Assembly (NCBI RefSeq): GCF_001524445.2
Contig: NZ_CP013418.1
Span: 496,001 to 560,000 of the forward strand
Direction: 5' to 3'
DNA: 64,000 bases
Source: Burkholderia savannae
Lineage (GTDB): Bacteria > Pseudomonadota > Gammaproteobacteria > Burkholderiales > Burkholderiaceae
The notes under the pieces are model-generated. The model saw nothing but the letters and a program-made list of their open reading frames with translations. It searched no databases and was not told where the DNA came from. The first letter of the stretch is position 1; every line of letters starts with the position of its first letter. This document shows positions 45,917 to 55,266 of this stretch, piece after piece. A program made the translations under genes and the position numbers.

Positions 45917-45931
45917 TAGACGACTGGTCTA
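45917..45931 (+). promoter_or_regulatory. TetR/NemR-like operator 2 before the aldehyde reductase gene
   Basis: tagac-gactg-gtcta, the same dyad arms as operator 1 with one base difference in the centre, 18 bases before the start codon of the aldehyde reductase gene. This resembles the NemR-type boxes that control aldehyde/electrophile detoxification genes. A repressor bound here would cover the transcription start. Confidence 0.7.
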
Positions 45932-45948
45932 CTTTTGATGGAGCAAAC

Positions 45949-47106
45949 ATGCAGAATTTCGATTTCTACAATCCGACCCGGATCGTCTTCGGCGAGAACA
46001 CCGTTGCGCGGCTGAACGAGCTGCTGCCGGCCGCGGCCCGCGTGCTCGTGCTGTACGGCGGCGAGAGCGCGCGCAGCAACGGCACGCTCGACGAGGTCCG
46101 CGCCGCGCTCGGCGCGCGCGACGTGCGCGAGTTCGGCGGGATCGAGCCGAATCCGACCTACGAGACGCTGATGAAGGCGGTCGAGCTGGTGCGGCGCGAG
46201 CGCGTCGATTTTCTGCTCGCGGTCGGCGGCGGATCGGTGATCGACGGCACGAAGTTCGTCGCGGCCGCCGTGCCGTTCGCGGGCGATCCGTGGAGCATCC
46301 TCGAGACGCACGGCGCGAACGTCGCGGCCGCGCTGCCGTTCGGCAGCGTGCTGACGTTGCCCGCCACCGGCTCGGAGATGAACAGCGGCGCGGTCGTCAC
46401 GCGCCGCGCGACGCACGCGAAGCTCGCGTTCCGCCACCCGCTCGTGTTCCCGAAATTCTCGATCCTCGATCCGACGAAGACGTACACGCTGCCGCCGCGG
46501 CAAGTCGCGAACGGCGTCGTCGACGCGTTCACGCACATCGTCGAGCAGTATCTGACGTATCCGGCCGACGGCCTCGCGCAGGACCGCTTCGCCGAGGGCC
46601 TCTTGCAGACGCTGATCGAGATCGGCCCGAAGGCGATTGCCGAGCCGCACGACTACGCGATCCGCGCGAACCTGATGTGGGTCGCGACGCTCGCGCTGAA
46701 CGGTCTGATCGGCGCGGGCGTGCCGCAGGACTGGGCGACGCACATGGTCGGCCACGAACTCACCGCGCGCTACGACATCGATCACGCGCGCACGCTCGCC
46801 GTCGTGCTGCCGTCGATGCTCCAGGTGCGGCGCGACGCGAAGCGTGCGAAGCTGTTGCAGTACGCGGCGCGCGTGTGGAACATCGTCGACGGCGCCGAGG
46901 ACGAGCGCATCGACGCGGCGATCGAGCGCACGCGCGCGTTCTTCGAGAGCCTCGACGTGAAGACTCGCCTTGCCGACTACGGCGTGGGCGCCGACGCGAT
47001 CGACGGTCTCGTCGCGCAGCTCGATGCGCACGGCATGACGCAGCTCGGCGAGCGCAGGGACGTCACGCTCGACGTGAGCCGCCGCGTGCTCGAGGCAAGC
47101 CTGTGA
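45949..47106 (+). CDS. Iron-type alcohol dehydrogenase / YqhD-like aldehyde reductase
   Basis: 385 residues. It begins 'MQNFDFYNPTRIVFGENTVA', as YqhD does. 'VGGGSVIDGTKFVAAA' is the NADP(H)-binding loop. Metal ligands are in 'DAFTHIVEQYL' (Asp, His), 'MVGHELTARYDIDHARTLAVV' (two His). YqhD reduces aldehydes such as methylglyoxal products and acrolein with NADPH. GGAG at 45940-45943 supports the start at 45949. Operator 2 lies just before. It is followed after 82 bases by a CurA-like reductase, fitting a small electrophile-detoxification operon. Confidence 0.93.
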   Translation: MQNFDFYNPTRIVFGENTVARLNELLPAAARVLVLYGGESARSNGTLDEVRAALGARDVREFGGIEPNPTYETLMKAVELVRRERVDFLLAVGGGSVIDGTKFVAAAVPFAGDPWSILETHGANVAAALPFGSVLTLPATGSEMNSGAVVTRRATHAKLAFRHPLVFPKFSILDPTKTYTLPPRQVANGVVDAFTHIVEQYLTYPADGLAQDRFAEGLLQTLIEIGPKAIAEPHDYAIRANLMWVATLALNGLIGAGVPQDWATHMVGHELTARYDIDHARTLAVVLPSMLQVRRDAKRAKLLQYAARVWNIVDGAEDERIDAAIERTRAFFESLDVKTRLADYGVGADAIDGLVAQLDAHGMTQLGERRDVTLDVSRRVLEASL

Positions 47107-47188
47107 TTCCAAGCCGCTTCGAATCGTCGAAGCTCGGCGGCGTGCGCCGCACGCCAATGCCCCTCGTTTCATTTCAATGGAGATTCCT

Positions 47189-48226
47189 ATGCCGCAAAGC
47201 CAGACGACGAACCGCAGGATCGTTCTGAATTCGCGCCCGAAAGGCGCGCCCACGCCCGAGAATTTCCGCGTCGAGACGACGGCGGTGCCGACGCCCGCTC
47301 AGGGCGAGGTGCTGCTGCGCACAGTGTGGCTGTCGCTCGATCCGTACATGCGCGGCCGCATGAGCGACGCGCCTTCGTATGCGCCGCCCGTCGAGATCGG
47401 CGGCGTGATGGTGGGCGGGACGGTGAGCCGCGTCGTCTCGTCGACCGTGCCCGCGTTTCGCGAAGGCGACCTCGTGCTGTCGAACGCCGGCTGGCAGGAT
47501 TACGCGCTGTCCGACGGCGCTGACCTGATGCCGCTCGCCGGCATCGCGCATCCGTCGCAGGCGCTCGGCGTGCTCGGGATGCCCGGCTTCACCGCTTACT
47601 TCGGATTGCTGGAGATCGGCCGGCCGAAGGCGGGCGAGACGGTCGTCGTCGCGGCGGCGAGCGGCGCGGTCGGCTCGGTCGTCGGGCAGATCGCGAAGCT
47701 GAAGGGCTGCCGGGTCGTCGGCATCGCGGGCGGCGCCGACAAGTGCCGCTACGTGACGCAGACGCTCGGCTTCGATGCGTGCGTCGACCATCGCGCTCCG
47801 GATGTGGCCGAGCAGCTCGCGGCCGCGTGCCCGAACGGCATCGACGTGTATTTCGAGAACGTCGGCGGCGCGGTGTTCGACGCGGTGCTGCCGCTGCTGA
47901 ACGATCGCGCGCGCGTGCCCGTCTGCGGGCTGATCGCCCACTACAACGACAGCGCGCTGCCGCCGGGGCCGAATCGTTTGCCGCTGCTGATGTCGAGCGT
48001 GCTGCGCAAGCGGATCAGCATGCAGGGCTTCATCATCCTCGATCACTACGCGGACGTTTATCCGGCATTCCTGAAGGAAATGGGCGAGTGGGTCGCGCAG
48101 GGCAAGGTGCAGCTTCGCGAGGACGTCGTCGACGGGCTCGAGGCGGCGCCGCAGACGCTGATCGGACTGCTCGGCGGGAAGAACTTCGGCAAGGTCGTCG
48201 TGCGCGTGGGGCCCGACGCGCCGTGA
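47189..48226 (+). CDS. CurA-like NADP-dependent oxidoreductase (MDR superfamily, zinc-free)
   Basis: 345 residues, TGGAGA before ATG 47189. MDR proteins of this branch have no zinc ligands. Seen are 'LDPYMRGRMSD', typical of the leukotriene-B4 dehydrogenase/CurA group, and the dinucleotide loop 'VVAAASGAVGSVVGQIAKLKG'. The family reduces activated C=C bonds (enones, alkenals) with NADPH. With the upstream aldehyde reductase it would clear electrophiles. Confidence 0.93.
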   Translation: MPQSQTTNRRIVLNSRPKGAPTPENFRVETTAVPTPAQGEVLLRTVWLSLDPYMRGRMSDAPSYAPPVEIGGVMVGGTVSRVVSSTVPAFREGDLVLSNAGWQDYALSDGADLMPLAGIAHPSQALGVLGMPGFTAYFGLLEIGRPKAGETVVVAAASGAVGSVVGQIAKLKGCRVVGIAGGADKCRYVTQTLGFDACVDHRAPDVAEQLAAACPNGIDVYFENVGGAVFDAVLPLLNDRARVPVCGLIAHYNDSALPPGPNRLPLLMSSVLRKRISMQGFIILDHYADVYPAFLKEMGEWVAQGKVQLREDVVDGLEAAPQTLIGLLGGKNFGKVVVRVGPDAP

Positions 48227-49082
48227 GTTCGGCCGCGCGAGCGCCGGGATGAAGGTTCGGCGCTCGCGTTCGAGCCGCCGCCTCGGATGTCGCGCGGATT
48301 CATGCGATGCGGAGGCGTGCGGAGGCGTGCAGAGGCGTGCAGAGGCGTGCGGGGAGGCGAATCGCCGGACCGCGGTCCGGATTGGCATCGAGAACGATCA
48401 TGGCGCGCGGTGTCCTTGCAAGCCTGATCCCGACGCCCCAGCGCATCGGCGCGGCGGCGGGATTGTGCCGGACCGCGGCCGCGACGCGCGCCGAACCGGG
48501 CAATCGCCGCTGCGATCTGTTTCGTCAGGCCGACGGCGTGCCGGGTCTTCATATGCTCGGGATCGACGGCGACGAGGCCGCGCCCGAAGCGCGCCGCGCG
48601 AGCGCGCATTCCGTCGCGTATCGGAAGAGGGCGGCTGAATGGCTGGCGCAGCCGCCCGCCGTGACGGCGCTGACGGCCGTAGCCGCCGTGAGTCGGCGGC
48701 CCGGCGCGACAACCCCGTGCGAACCGTGTTGCGGCGGGCAGGCGGCGCTCGTCGCGATCGCCTTGCGCGGGCCGCAGCGCCGGTATCCGAGCGGCATCGG
48801 AGTCGAGCCGCCACGCATGCCCGCCGTCGGCGCGGCGCGTGGAAGGCCGCGGTTTTTCCGCGTTTGCCGGCCCTCGCTCGTCGCTGCGCAGGATGTCGCC
48901 CCGCGCGATGCGCCGATCCGGTCGAGCCGACATGCGGGCGTGCGCCGCACCGTTTTCGTGCGTTGTCGTGCCGATCCGTCGCGCTTGCACGGGCCGAGAC
49001 TGCAGCAATTTAGCAATAGGTTCAATATGCGCGAGTTGCTGCACGCCATTCGAAATCCCCACTCGTCATTGCCGGAGTCCGC
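48227..49082. other. Spacer of 850 bases with a 10-bp repeat
   Basis: Four copies of (g/a)gaggcgtgc at 48311-48350. No convincing gene; the open frames on both strands are Arg/Ala/Pro-rich. The last 100 bases are AT-richer (agcaatttagcaataggttcaatatgcg) and probably contain the promoter of the molybdenum oxidoreductase operon. Confidence 0.55.
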
Positions 49083-49538
49083 ATGACCGACTTGAACATC
49101 AACGGCGCGACCCATGCGGTCGACGCCCCCGCCGACATGCCGCTCCTCTGGGTGCTGCGCGATCTCGTCGGCCTGACCGGCACGAAATTCGGCTGCGGCA
49201 TCGCGCAATGCGGCGCGTGCACCGTGCATCTCGACGGCGTCGCGGTGCGCTCGTGCGTGCTGCCCGTCGCCTCGGTCGGCGGCAGGAAAATCACGACGAT
49301 CGAAGCGGTCGGCGCGACGCCGGCGGGGCAGAAGGTTCAGCAGGCGTGGCGCGAGCTCGACGTCGTCCAGTGCGGCTATTGCCAGTCCGGCCAGGTGATG
49401 GCGGCCGCGGCGCTGCTCGCGTCGAACCCGAACCCGACCGACGCGGACATCGACGCGGCGATGACGGGCAACCTCTGCCGCTGCGGCACGTACAACCGGA
49501 TACGCGCGGCGATCAAGCACGCCGCGAAGGGGGCCTGA
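49083..49538 (+). CDS. (2Fe-2S) subunit of a xanthine-dehydrogenase-family oxidoreductase
   Basis: 151 residues. The N-terminal plant-type 2Fe-2S motif ('[17 protein letters not shown]', then VRSC) and the C-terminal second cluster motif ('[11 protein letters not shown]' and '[12 protein letters not shown]') are complete. This is the small subunit as in isoquinoline 1-oxidoreductase IorA, passing electrons from the molybdenum cofactor to an external acceptor. It precedes the large subunit by one base. Confidence 0.94.
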   Translation: MTDLNINGATHAVDAPADMPLLWVLRDLVGLTGTKFGCGIAQCGACTVHLDGVAVRSCVLPVASVGGRKITTIEAVGATPAGQKVQQAWRELDVVQCGYCQSGQVMAAAALLASNPNPTDADIDAAMTGNLCRCGTYNRIRAAIKHAAKGA

Positions 49539-49539
49539 C

Positions 49540-51780
49540 ATGTCGCGCGGACTGATCGAAGCAGGCAGGGCGCACGCGGCCGAGGCGGCGCGCGGCGCGG
49601 GCGTGTCGCGGCGCGATTTCCTGAAATACGGGATGACGCTCGGCGCGGCGGCGGGCGGCGGCCTGCTGCTCGGCTTCAGCGTGCCCGCCGCGGGCGGCGA
49701 CGCCCGCCGCTCGGTGATCGGCGGCGACGCGATCGAGACGCCCCGAAACGGCGTGTTCGCGCCGAACGCGTTCGTGCAGATCGACCGCACGGGCACGGTC
49801 ACGCTCGTGATGCCGAAGGTCGAGATGGGCCAGGGCGTCTACACGTCGATTCCGATGCTGATCGCCGAGGAGCTCGAGGTGCCGCTCGCGAGCGTGACGC
49901 TCGACCACGCGCCGCCGAACGCGAAGCTGTTTCTCGATCCGCTGCTCGGCGGCCAGCTGACGGGCGGCTCGACGTCGATCCGCTATGCGTGGGAGCCGAT
50001 GCGCCGCGCGGGCGCGGCCGCGCGCACGCTGCTCGTCGCGGCGGCGGCGCGGCAGTGGAAGGTCGATCCGGCGTCGTGCCGCGCGCAAGGCGGCGAAGTG
50101 CTGCATCCGGCCAGCGGGCGGCGCGCGTCGTACGGGCAGCTCGCCGACGCGGCCGCGAAGCTGCCCGTGCCGAAGGACGTCGCGCTGAAGCAGCCCGAGG
50201 ACTTCAAGCTGATCGGCAAGCCCGTCAAGCGGCTCGATTCGCCGGAGAAAATCGACGGCACCGCGCAGTTCGGGCTCGACGTGCGCGTGCCGGGCATGCT
50301 GTACGCGGTGATCGTCAACAGCCCGGTGTTCGGCGGCAAGGTCGCGCACGTCGACGATCGCGCCGCGAAGCAGGTGCCGGGCGTGCGGCAGGTGGTCGTC
50401 GCGGACGACGCGGTCGCGGTCGTCGGCGATCACACGTGGGCCGCGAAGCGCGGCGCGTCGGCGCTGCAGGTTCAATGGAACGAAGGCGCGGGCGCGCGCG
50501 TGTCGATGCGCGACATCGTCGCCGATCTCGCGCGCGCGGCCGACAGCGGCAAGGGCGCGGTCGCGCGCAAGGACGGCGACGTCGAGCATGCGTTTTCGAA
50601 CGCGAAGACGCGCGTCGACGCGGTCTACGAGCAGCCGTTCCTCGCGCACGCGACGATGGAGCCCGTGAACTGCACGGTGCACGTGCGCCCGGACGGCTGC
50701 GAGCTCTGGACGGGCACGCAGGTGCCGACGCGCGCGGTCGACGCGGCCGCGAGCGTGACCGGCCTGCCGGCCGACAAGATCGTGCTGCACAACCATCTGT
50801 TGGGCGGCGGCTTCGGCCGGCGGCTCGAGACCGACATGGTGCGGCAGGCGGTCAAGATCGCGAAGCAGGTGAGCGCGCCGGTGAAGGTGGTCTGGACTCG
50901 CGAGGAGGACATCCGTCACGACATGTACCGGCCGTACTACTACGACCGCATTTCGGCGGGGCTCGACGCGAACGGCAAGCCGGTCGCGTGGCGGCACCGG
51001 ATCGTCGGCTCGTCGATTCTCGCGCGCTTCGCGCCGCCCGCGGTCAAGGACGGCGTCGATCCGGACGCGGTCGAGGTCGCCGCCGAATTGCCGTACGACC
51101 TGCCGAACCAGCTCGTCGACTACGTGCGCCAGGAGCCGCGCCATGTGCCGACCGCGTTCTGGCGCGGCGTCGGGCCGACGCGCGGCACGTTCGTCGTCGA
51201 GAGTTTCATCGACGAGCTCGCCGCGCAGACGAAGACCGATCCCGTCGCCTACCGCCGCGCGCTGCTCGGCAAGTCGCCGCGCGCGCGCAACGTGCTCGAC
51301 GTCGCCGCGAAGGCGGCGGGCTGGGGCGCGTCGCTGCCGAAGGGGCAGGGGCGCGGCGTATCGGTGATGCATGCGTTCGGCAGCTTCTTCTCGATGGTCG
51401 CGGACGTATCCGTCGACGACGGCGAGGTGAGCGTGAAGCGCATCGTGTGCGCGGTCGACTGCGGGATGGTGGTGAATCCGGACACGATCGAGGCGCAGGT
51501 GCAGGGCGGCATCATCTTCGGGATCACGGGCGCGCTGTACGGCGAGATCACGATCGAGGACGGCCGCGTCGAGCAGGGCAACTTCACCGACTACCGGATG
51601 CTGCGGATCGATCAGACGCCGCAAATCGACGTGCACATCGTGAAGAGCGGCGAAGCGCCGGGCGGGATCGGCGAGCCGGGCACGGCGGCGCTCGGCGCCG
51701 CGCTCACGAACGCGATCCATGCGGCGACGGGCAAGCGCCTGCGCAAGCTGCCGGTCGGCAGCCAGCTGAAAACCGCCTGA
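49540..51780 (+). CDS. Molybdopterin-binding subunit, IorB-like, with Tat signal
   Basis: 746 residues. The N-terminus has a Tat signal: SRRDFLKYGM at about 22-31, then the hydrophobic 'LGAAAGGGLLLGFSVPAAGG'. Motifs for the molybdenum cofactor are seen in 'EMGQGVYTSIPMLIAEEL', 'LGGGFGRRLETD' and 'GGIGEPGTAALGAALTNAI' near the end; the final 'IGEPG' Glu is the catalytic base of the family. IorB-type enzymes hydroxylate N-heterocycles or oxidise aldehydes. The mature complex would be in the periplasm; its small subunit has no signal and should be carried along. Electrons would go to the tri-haem cytochrome encoded next. Confidence 0.93.
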   Translation: MSRGLIEAGRAHAAEAARGAGVSRRDFLKYGMTLGAAAGGGLLLGFSVPAAGGDARRSVIGGDAIETPRNGVFAPNAFVQIDRTGTVTLVMPKVEMGQGVYTSIPMLIAEELEVPLASVTLDHAPPNAKLFLDPLLGGQLTGGSTSIRYAWEPMRRAGAAARTLLVAAAARQWKVDPASCRAQGGEVLHPASGRRASYGQLADAAAKLPVPKDVALKQPEDFKLIGKPVKRLDSPEKIDGTAQFGLDVRVPGMLYAVIVNSPVFGGKVAHVDDRAAKQVPGVRQVVVADDAVAVVGDHTWAAKRGASALQVQWNEGAGARVSMRDIVADLARAADSGKGAVARKDGDVEHAFSNAKTRVDAVYEQPFLAHATMEPVNCTVHVRPDGCELWTGTQVPTRAVDAAASVTGLPADKIVLHNHLLGGGFGRRLETDMVRQAVKIAKQVSAPVKVVWTREEDIRHDMYRPYYYDRISAGLDANGKPVAWRHRIVGSSILARFAPPAVKDGVDPDAVEVAAELPYDLPNQLVDYVRQEPRHVPTAFWRGVGPTRGTFVVESFIDELAAQTKTDPVAYRRALLGKSPRARNVLDVAAKAAGWGASLPKGQGRGVSVMHAFGSFFSMVADVSVDDGEVSVKRIVCAVDCGMVVNPDTIEAQVQGGIIFGITGALYGEITIEDGRVEQGNFTDYRMLRIDQTPQIDVHIVKSGEAPGGIGEPGTAALGAALTNAIHAATGKRLRKLPVGSQLKTA

Positions 51781-51795
51781 ACGCCGAGGACTCCG

Positions 51796-53094
51796 ATGAT
51801 TCGTACTGGAAACAAGTTCAAGCGCGCCGCGCAGGCGCTCGGCGCGATGCTCGCGGCGCTCGCGGTGAGCACGGGCGCGCGCGCCGCCTCGCCCGACGAC
51901 GCGCTTGTCGCGCGCGGCGCGTACCTCGCGAAGGCGGGCGACTGCATCGCGTGCCATACGGCCGCGCGCGGCAAGCCGTTCGCGGGCGGCCTGCCGATGG
52001 AAACGCCGATGGGCGCGATCTATGCGACCAACATCACGCCGGACCCGGAAACGGGGATCGGCGGCTACAGCGAGACGGACTTCGCGCGCGCGTTGCGCGA
52101 GGGCGTCGCGAAGGACGGCCACAACCTGTATCCGGCGATGCCTTATCCGTCGTATGCGAAGCTCGCCGACGGCGACGTGAAGGCGCTCTACGCGTATTTC
52201 ATGCATGGCGTCGAACCGGTGAAGCAGGCGAATCGCGCGCCGGACATTCCGTGGCCGCTCGGCATGCGCTGGCCGCTGAAGATCTGGAACGCGGTGTTTC
52301 TCGACGCGGGCGCGTATCGCGACAAGCCGGGCAAGGACGCGACGTGGAATCGCGGCGCGTACCTCGTGCAGGGGCTCGGCCACTGCGGCTCGTGCCACAC
52401 GCCGCGCGGCGTCGGCTTCCAGGAGAAGGCGCTCGACGAGAGCGGGCCGGCGTATCTGTCCGGCGCGCTGATCGACAACTGGTTCGCGTCGAACCTGACG
52501 GGCGAGCACAACGTCGGGCTCGGCCGATGGACCGAAGCGGACCTCGCGCAGTTCCTGAAGACGGGCGCGAACCGGCATGCGAGCGCGTTCGGCTCGATGA
52601 CGAGCGTGATCAATCACAGCACGCAGGCGCTGAGCGAGGCGGATCTGGCCGCGATCGCGCGCTATCTGAAATCGCTGCCGGCGGCGGGCGGCACGGGCGC
52701 GCCGCCTTATCGCCACGAAGCGGCCGCGACGCAGGCGCTGCTCGCGCGGCCGGCCGACGATGCGGGCGCGAAGGTGTACGCCGCGTACTGCATGCACTGC
52801 CACGGCGTCGACGGCCACGCGTTCGCGCCGCTGCTCGCGCCGCTCGCCGGCAATCCGAACGTGCTCGAGTCGAACGCGGCGTCGCTGATCAACGTCACGC
52901 TGAACGGCACCGACGATCTCGTGATCGACGGGCTGCCGGCCGCCTATCCGATGCCGAAGTTCGCGCACGTGCTGACCGACCGGCAGATCGCCGACGTGCT
53001 GACGTTCATGCGCGCCGGCTGGAACAACGGCGCGCCCGCGGTGCGCCCGGCCGACGTCGCGAAGCTGAGGAAGGCGACGCAGGCGTCGCGCTGA
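51796..53094 (+). CDS. Tri-haem cytochrome c (alcohol/aldehyde dehydrogenase type)
   Basis: 432 residues, with a signal peptide ending 'STGARA' (about residue 30) and three CXXCH motifs: CIACH, CGSCH and CMHCH, one per domain. This is the cytochrome subunit of membrane-bound alcohol or aldehyde dehydrogenases, which passes electrons to ubiquinone or an oxidase. It follows the molybdenum subunit by 15 bases, so the three genes make one operon and one periplasmic electron route. Confidence 0.94.
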   Translation: MIRTGNKFKRAAQALGAMLAALAVSTGARAASPDDALVARGAYLAKAGDCIACHTAARGKPFAGGLPMETPMGAIYATNITPDPETGIGGYSETDFARALREGVAKDGHNLYPAMPYPSYAKLADGDVKALYAYFMHGVEPVKQANRAPDIPWPLGMRWPLKIWNAVFLDAGAYRDKPGKDATWNRGAYLVQGLGHCGSCHTPRGVGFQEKALDESGPAYLSGALIDNWFASNLTGEHNVGLGRWTEADLAQFLKTGANRHASAFGSMTSVINHSTQALSEADLAAIARYLKSLPAAGGTGAPPYRHEAAATQALLARPADDAGAKVYAAYCMHCHGVDGHAFAPLLAPLAGNPNVLESNAASLINVTLNGTDDLVIDGLPAAYPMPKFAHVLTDRQIADVLTFMRAGWNNGAPAVRPADVAKLRKATQASR

Positions 53095-53731
53095 CGGCGG
53101 CGGCGCGGATCGCGAAGCGCGGCGAATGTGCGCGCTGTGCCCCGGTTCGGCGAGGGCCGGCGCGCGCCGTTCGCCTCGTGGCGCGCGTGGGGCGAGCGCT
53201 TGGGGCGCGTCGCCGCAGGCCGGCGACGCGACGCGCGCGGAGTGCGGCGGCGGACCCGTCGCCGGTTCGCCGCAACGGGCGCTCATCGTCGAAGACGAAA
53301 CGATGCGCGCACGGGGTGCGCCGAAAGGGCCGCGACGCGCGCGCCGGTTCAAGCGAACGAGCAAAGCGGACGAGTAATGCGGATATAAAGTCAACGTAAA
53401 GCGCAGCGCCGCGCGTTCGTCGTCCTGATTCGGGGAGTCGACATCGAAGTTCAGATCGCCGAAAAAATGGAAATCGATTAGGCGAATCGGAATTCGATGT
53501 GCATTTCAATATCGCGCCGCGGAAGACGCATGACGCATTGCCATGATCGATGCGGCGCGATTCGCGTGCCCGCCTGGGAGCGGCGGCGGGCGTCGCCGCT
53601 TTCGCCGCATCGGCCCGGAAGCGGGAATCCCGCGCCCGGAGCCCGCGGGCCCGAATAGGGACGCTCGATCGCCCGACGGCCGCACATCCGGATTCGTTTT
53701 AAAAGAAGATGCGGACGAATTAAAAAATAAC
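53095..53731. other. Spacer of 640 bases
   Basis: No gene seen. The left 250 bases are extremely GC-rich; from about 53380 the sequence is clearly AT-richer and includes runs such as 'aaaaaatggaaatcg'. This mosaic can mark an edge between DNA of different origin. Confidence 0.5.
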
Positions 53732-53778
53732 TTGATTCCCGGAATCAACGTTGACACTCGATATTCGTCGGCAATAAT
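53732..53778 (+). promoter_or_regulatory. Strong sigma-70-type promoter with an adjoining palindrome
   Basis: A perfect palindrome ttgattc-ccg-gaatcaa (53732-53748) is followed after two bases by TTGACA (53751-53756), then 16 bases and AATAAT (53773-53778). The boxes match consensus at 6/6 and 5/6. Start of the CoA-transferase is 33 bases on. The palindrome, directly upstream of the -35 box, is a likely operator or activator site. Confidence 0.75.
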
Positions 53779-53810
53779 CTTGCCGTGATCTCTTCAAATC
53801 GGGGAAGTCA

Positions 53811-55226
53811 ATGTCCGATCTCTCTTCGTCGTCGCAATCCGAACAATCCGGCCGTGCGCGCACCGCCGCGTATTTGCACGAAATCTGGCGGGCCGCGAAC
53901 GGCGATCTCGCCGCCCTGCATGCGTTGAATTTCAGCGGCACGGGCGTGCTGCCGTCGGCGTTTCCGGTCACCGATTTCGCATCGGCCGCGATCGGCGCGG
54001 CGAGCGTCGCGGTCGCCGAACTCGTGCATCGCGCGACCGGCAAGCTGCCCGGCGTGCGCGTGGATCGCCGCCGTGCGTCGCTGTGGTTCGGCGCGTCGCT
54101 GCGGCCGCGCGGCTGGGACATGCCGCCGCCGTGGGATGCGATCGCGGGCGACTATCGCACGGCCGACGGCTGGATCAGGCTGCACACGAACGCGCCGCAC
54201 CATCGCGCCGCCGCGCTCGCGGTGCTCGGCGCGCCGCCCGACAAGGCGGCGGTCGCGCACGCGGCCGGGCAGTGGCGCAGCGACGCGCTCGAGTCGGCCG
54301 TCGTCGAGCAGGGCGGATGCGCGGCCGCGATGCGCACGCAGGACGAATGGGCGCGACATCCGCAGGGGCTTGCAGTGCGCGCGGAGCCGCTGCTGATTCA
54401 CGACGGCGTCGCGGTCGAAGGCAAGCGGCCCGCGTGGTCGCCGTCCGCCGAGCGGCCGCTGCGGGGCGTGCGCGTGCTCGATCTCACACGCATTCTGGCG
54501 GGCCCCGTCGCGACGCGCTTTCTCGCGGGCTTCGGCGCGCAGGTGCTGCGCATCGATCCGATCGGCTGGGACGAGCCGAACACGGTGCCCGAAGTCGTGC
54601 TCGGCAAGCGCTGCGCCCGCGCCGATCTGAAATCGGGCGACGGGCGCGCGCTGCTGCGCCGCCTGATCGGCGAGGCCGACGTGATGGTCCACGGCTACCG
54701 GCCCGATGCGCTCGACCGGCTCGGCTTCGATGCGGACGAACGGCGGCGGATCAATCCGGGCCTCGTCGACGTATCGCTCGACGCCTATGGCTGGAGCGGG
54801 CCGTGGCGCGGCCGCCGCGGCTTCGACAGCCTGGTGCAGACGAGCGCGGGCATCGTCGCGACGGGCATGCGCGAGGCCGGCGCCGAGCGGCCGGTGCCGC
54901 TGCCCGTGCAGGCGCTCGATCACGGCGCCGGCTATCTGCTCGCGACGGCCGCGATTCGCGGTCTCGCGCGACGGTTGGCGACAGGCGCCGGAACGAGGAC
55001 GCGCGCGTCGCTCGCGCGAACGGCAGTGCTGCTCGCATCGGGTGGCTTGCAGGAAGCCGACAGGCCGGCGATCGCGCGCGAGACGGCGGGCGATCTGGCC
55101 GATTGGGTCGAGGAGACGAGTTGGGGGCCGGCGCAGCGCGTACGGGCGCCGTCCGAGGTCGAAGGCGCGCCGGTGCAATGGCCGCATCCGGCGCGCGCGC
55201 TCGGTTGGTCGCCCGCCGAGTGGTAG
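53811..55226 (+). CDS. CaiB/BaiF-family CoA-transferase-like protein
   Basis: 471 residues, of a class III (CaiB/BaiF) CoA-transferase. The C-terminal half has 'RGVRVLDLTRILAGPVATRFLAGFGAQVLRIDP' region and 'LVDVSLDAYGWSGPWRGRRG', typical of the family. The catalytic Asp expected after 'DLKSGDGRALL' (the family usually has an Asp about 170 residues after 'LTR') cannot be placed with certainty. The N-terminal half also has CoA-transferase-like segments, but more divergent. Single gene behind a strong promoter. Confidence 0.85.
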   Translation: MSDLSSSSQSEQSGRARTAAYLHEIWRAANGDLAALHALNFSGTGVLPSAFPVTDFASAAIGAASVAVAELVHRATGKLPGVRVDRRRASLWFGASLRPRGWDMPPPWDAIAGDYRTADGWIRLHTNAPHHRAAALAVLGAPPDKAAVAHAAGQWRSDALESAVVEQGGCAAAMRTQDEWARHPQGLAVRAEPLLIHDGVAVEGKRPAWSPSAERPLRGVRVLDLTRILAGPVATRFLAGFGAQVLRIDPIGWDEPNTVPEVVLGKRCARADLKSGDGRALLRRLIGEADVMVHGYRPDALDRLGFDADERRRINPGLVDVSLDAYGWSGPWRGRRGFDSLVQTSAGIVATGMREAGAERPVPLPVQALDHGAGYLLATAAIRGLARRLATGAGTRTRASLARTAVLLASGGLQEADRPAIARETAGDLADWVEETSWGPAQRVRAPSEVEGAPVQWPHPARALGWSPAEW

Positions 55227-55266
55227 CGGGCGCGGACCGGCGCGGCCGTCACGGCCGCATCGGGGC

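Larger units (their letters stand above)
44105..45948. other. Gene-poor stretch of 1.8 kb
   Basis: I see no convincing gene. It contains (tcgat)5 at 44221-44245, a lower-G+C piece near 44350-44420, and two matching operator palindromes near its right half (listed separately). The frames between 45118 and 45915 do not resemble a TetR protein, although that is where one would be expected from the palindromes. It may be a decayed gene region. Confidence 0.55.

Noticed and set aside
44105..45948. Insertion sequence remnant
   Set aside because: I found no terminal inverted repeats, target duplication or transposase motif that I could point to.
48307..49086. A 259-codon plus-strand frame before the molybdenum operon
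   Set aside because: It begins in a 10-bp repeat and has no recognisable domain; equally long frames exist on the other strand.
49513..53394. A 1293-codon minus-strand frame
   Set aside because: Antisense shadow of the molybdenum oxidoreductase operon, whose three proteins have full catalytic motifs.
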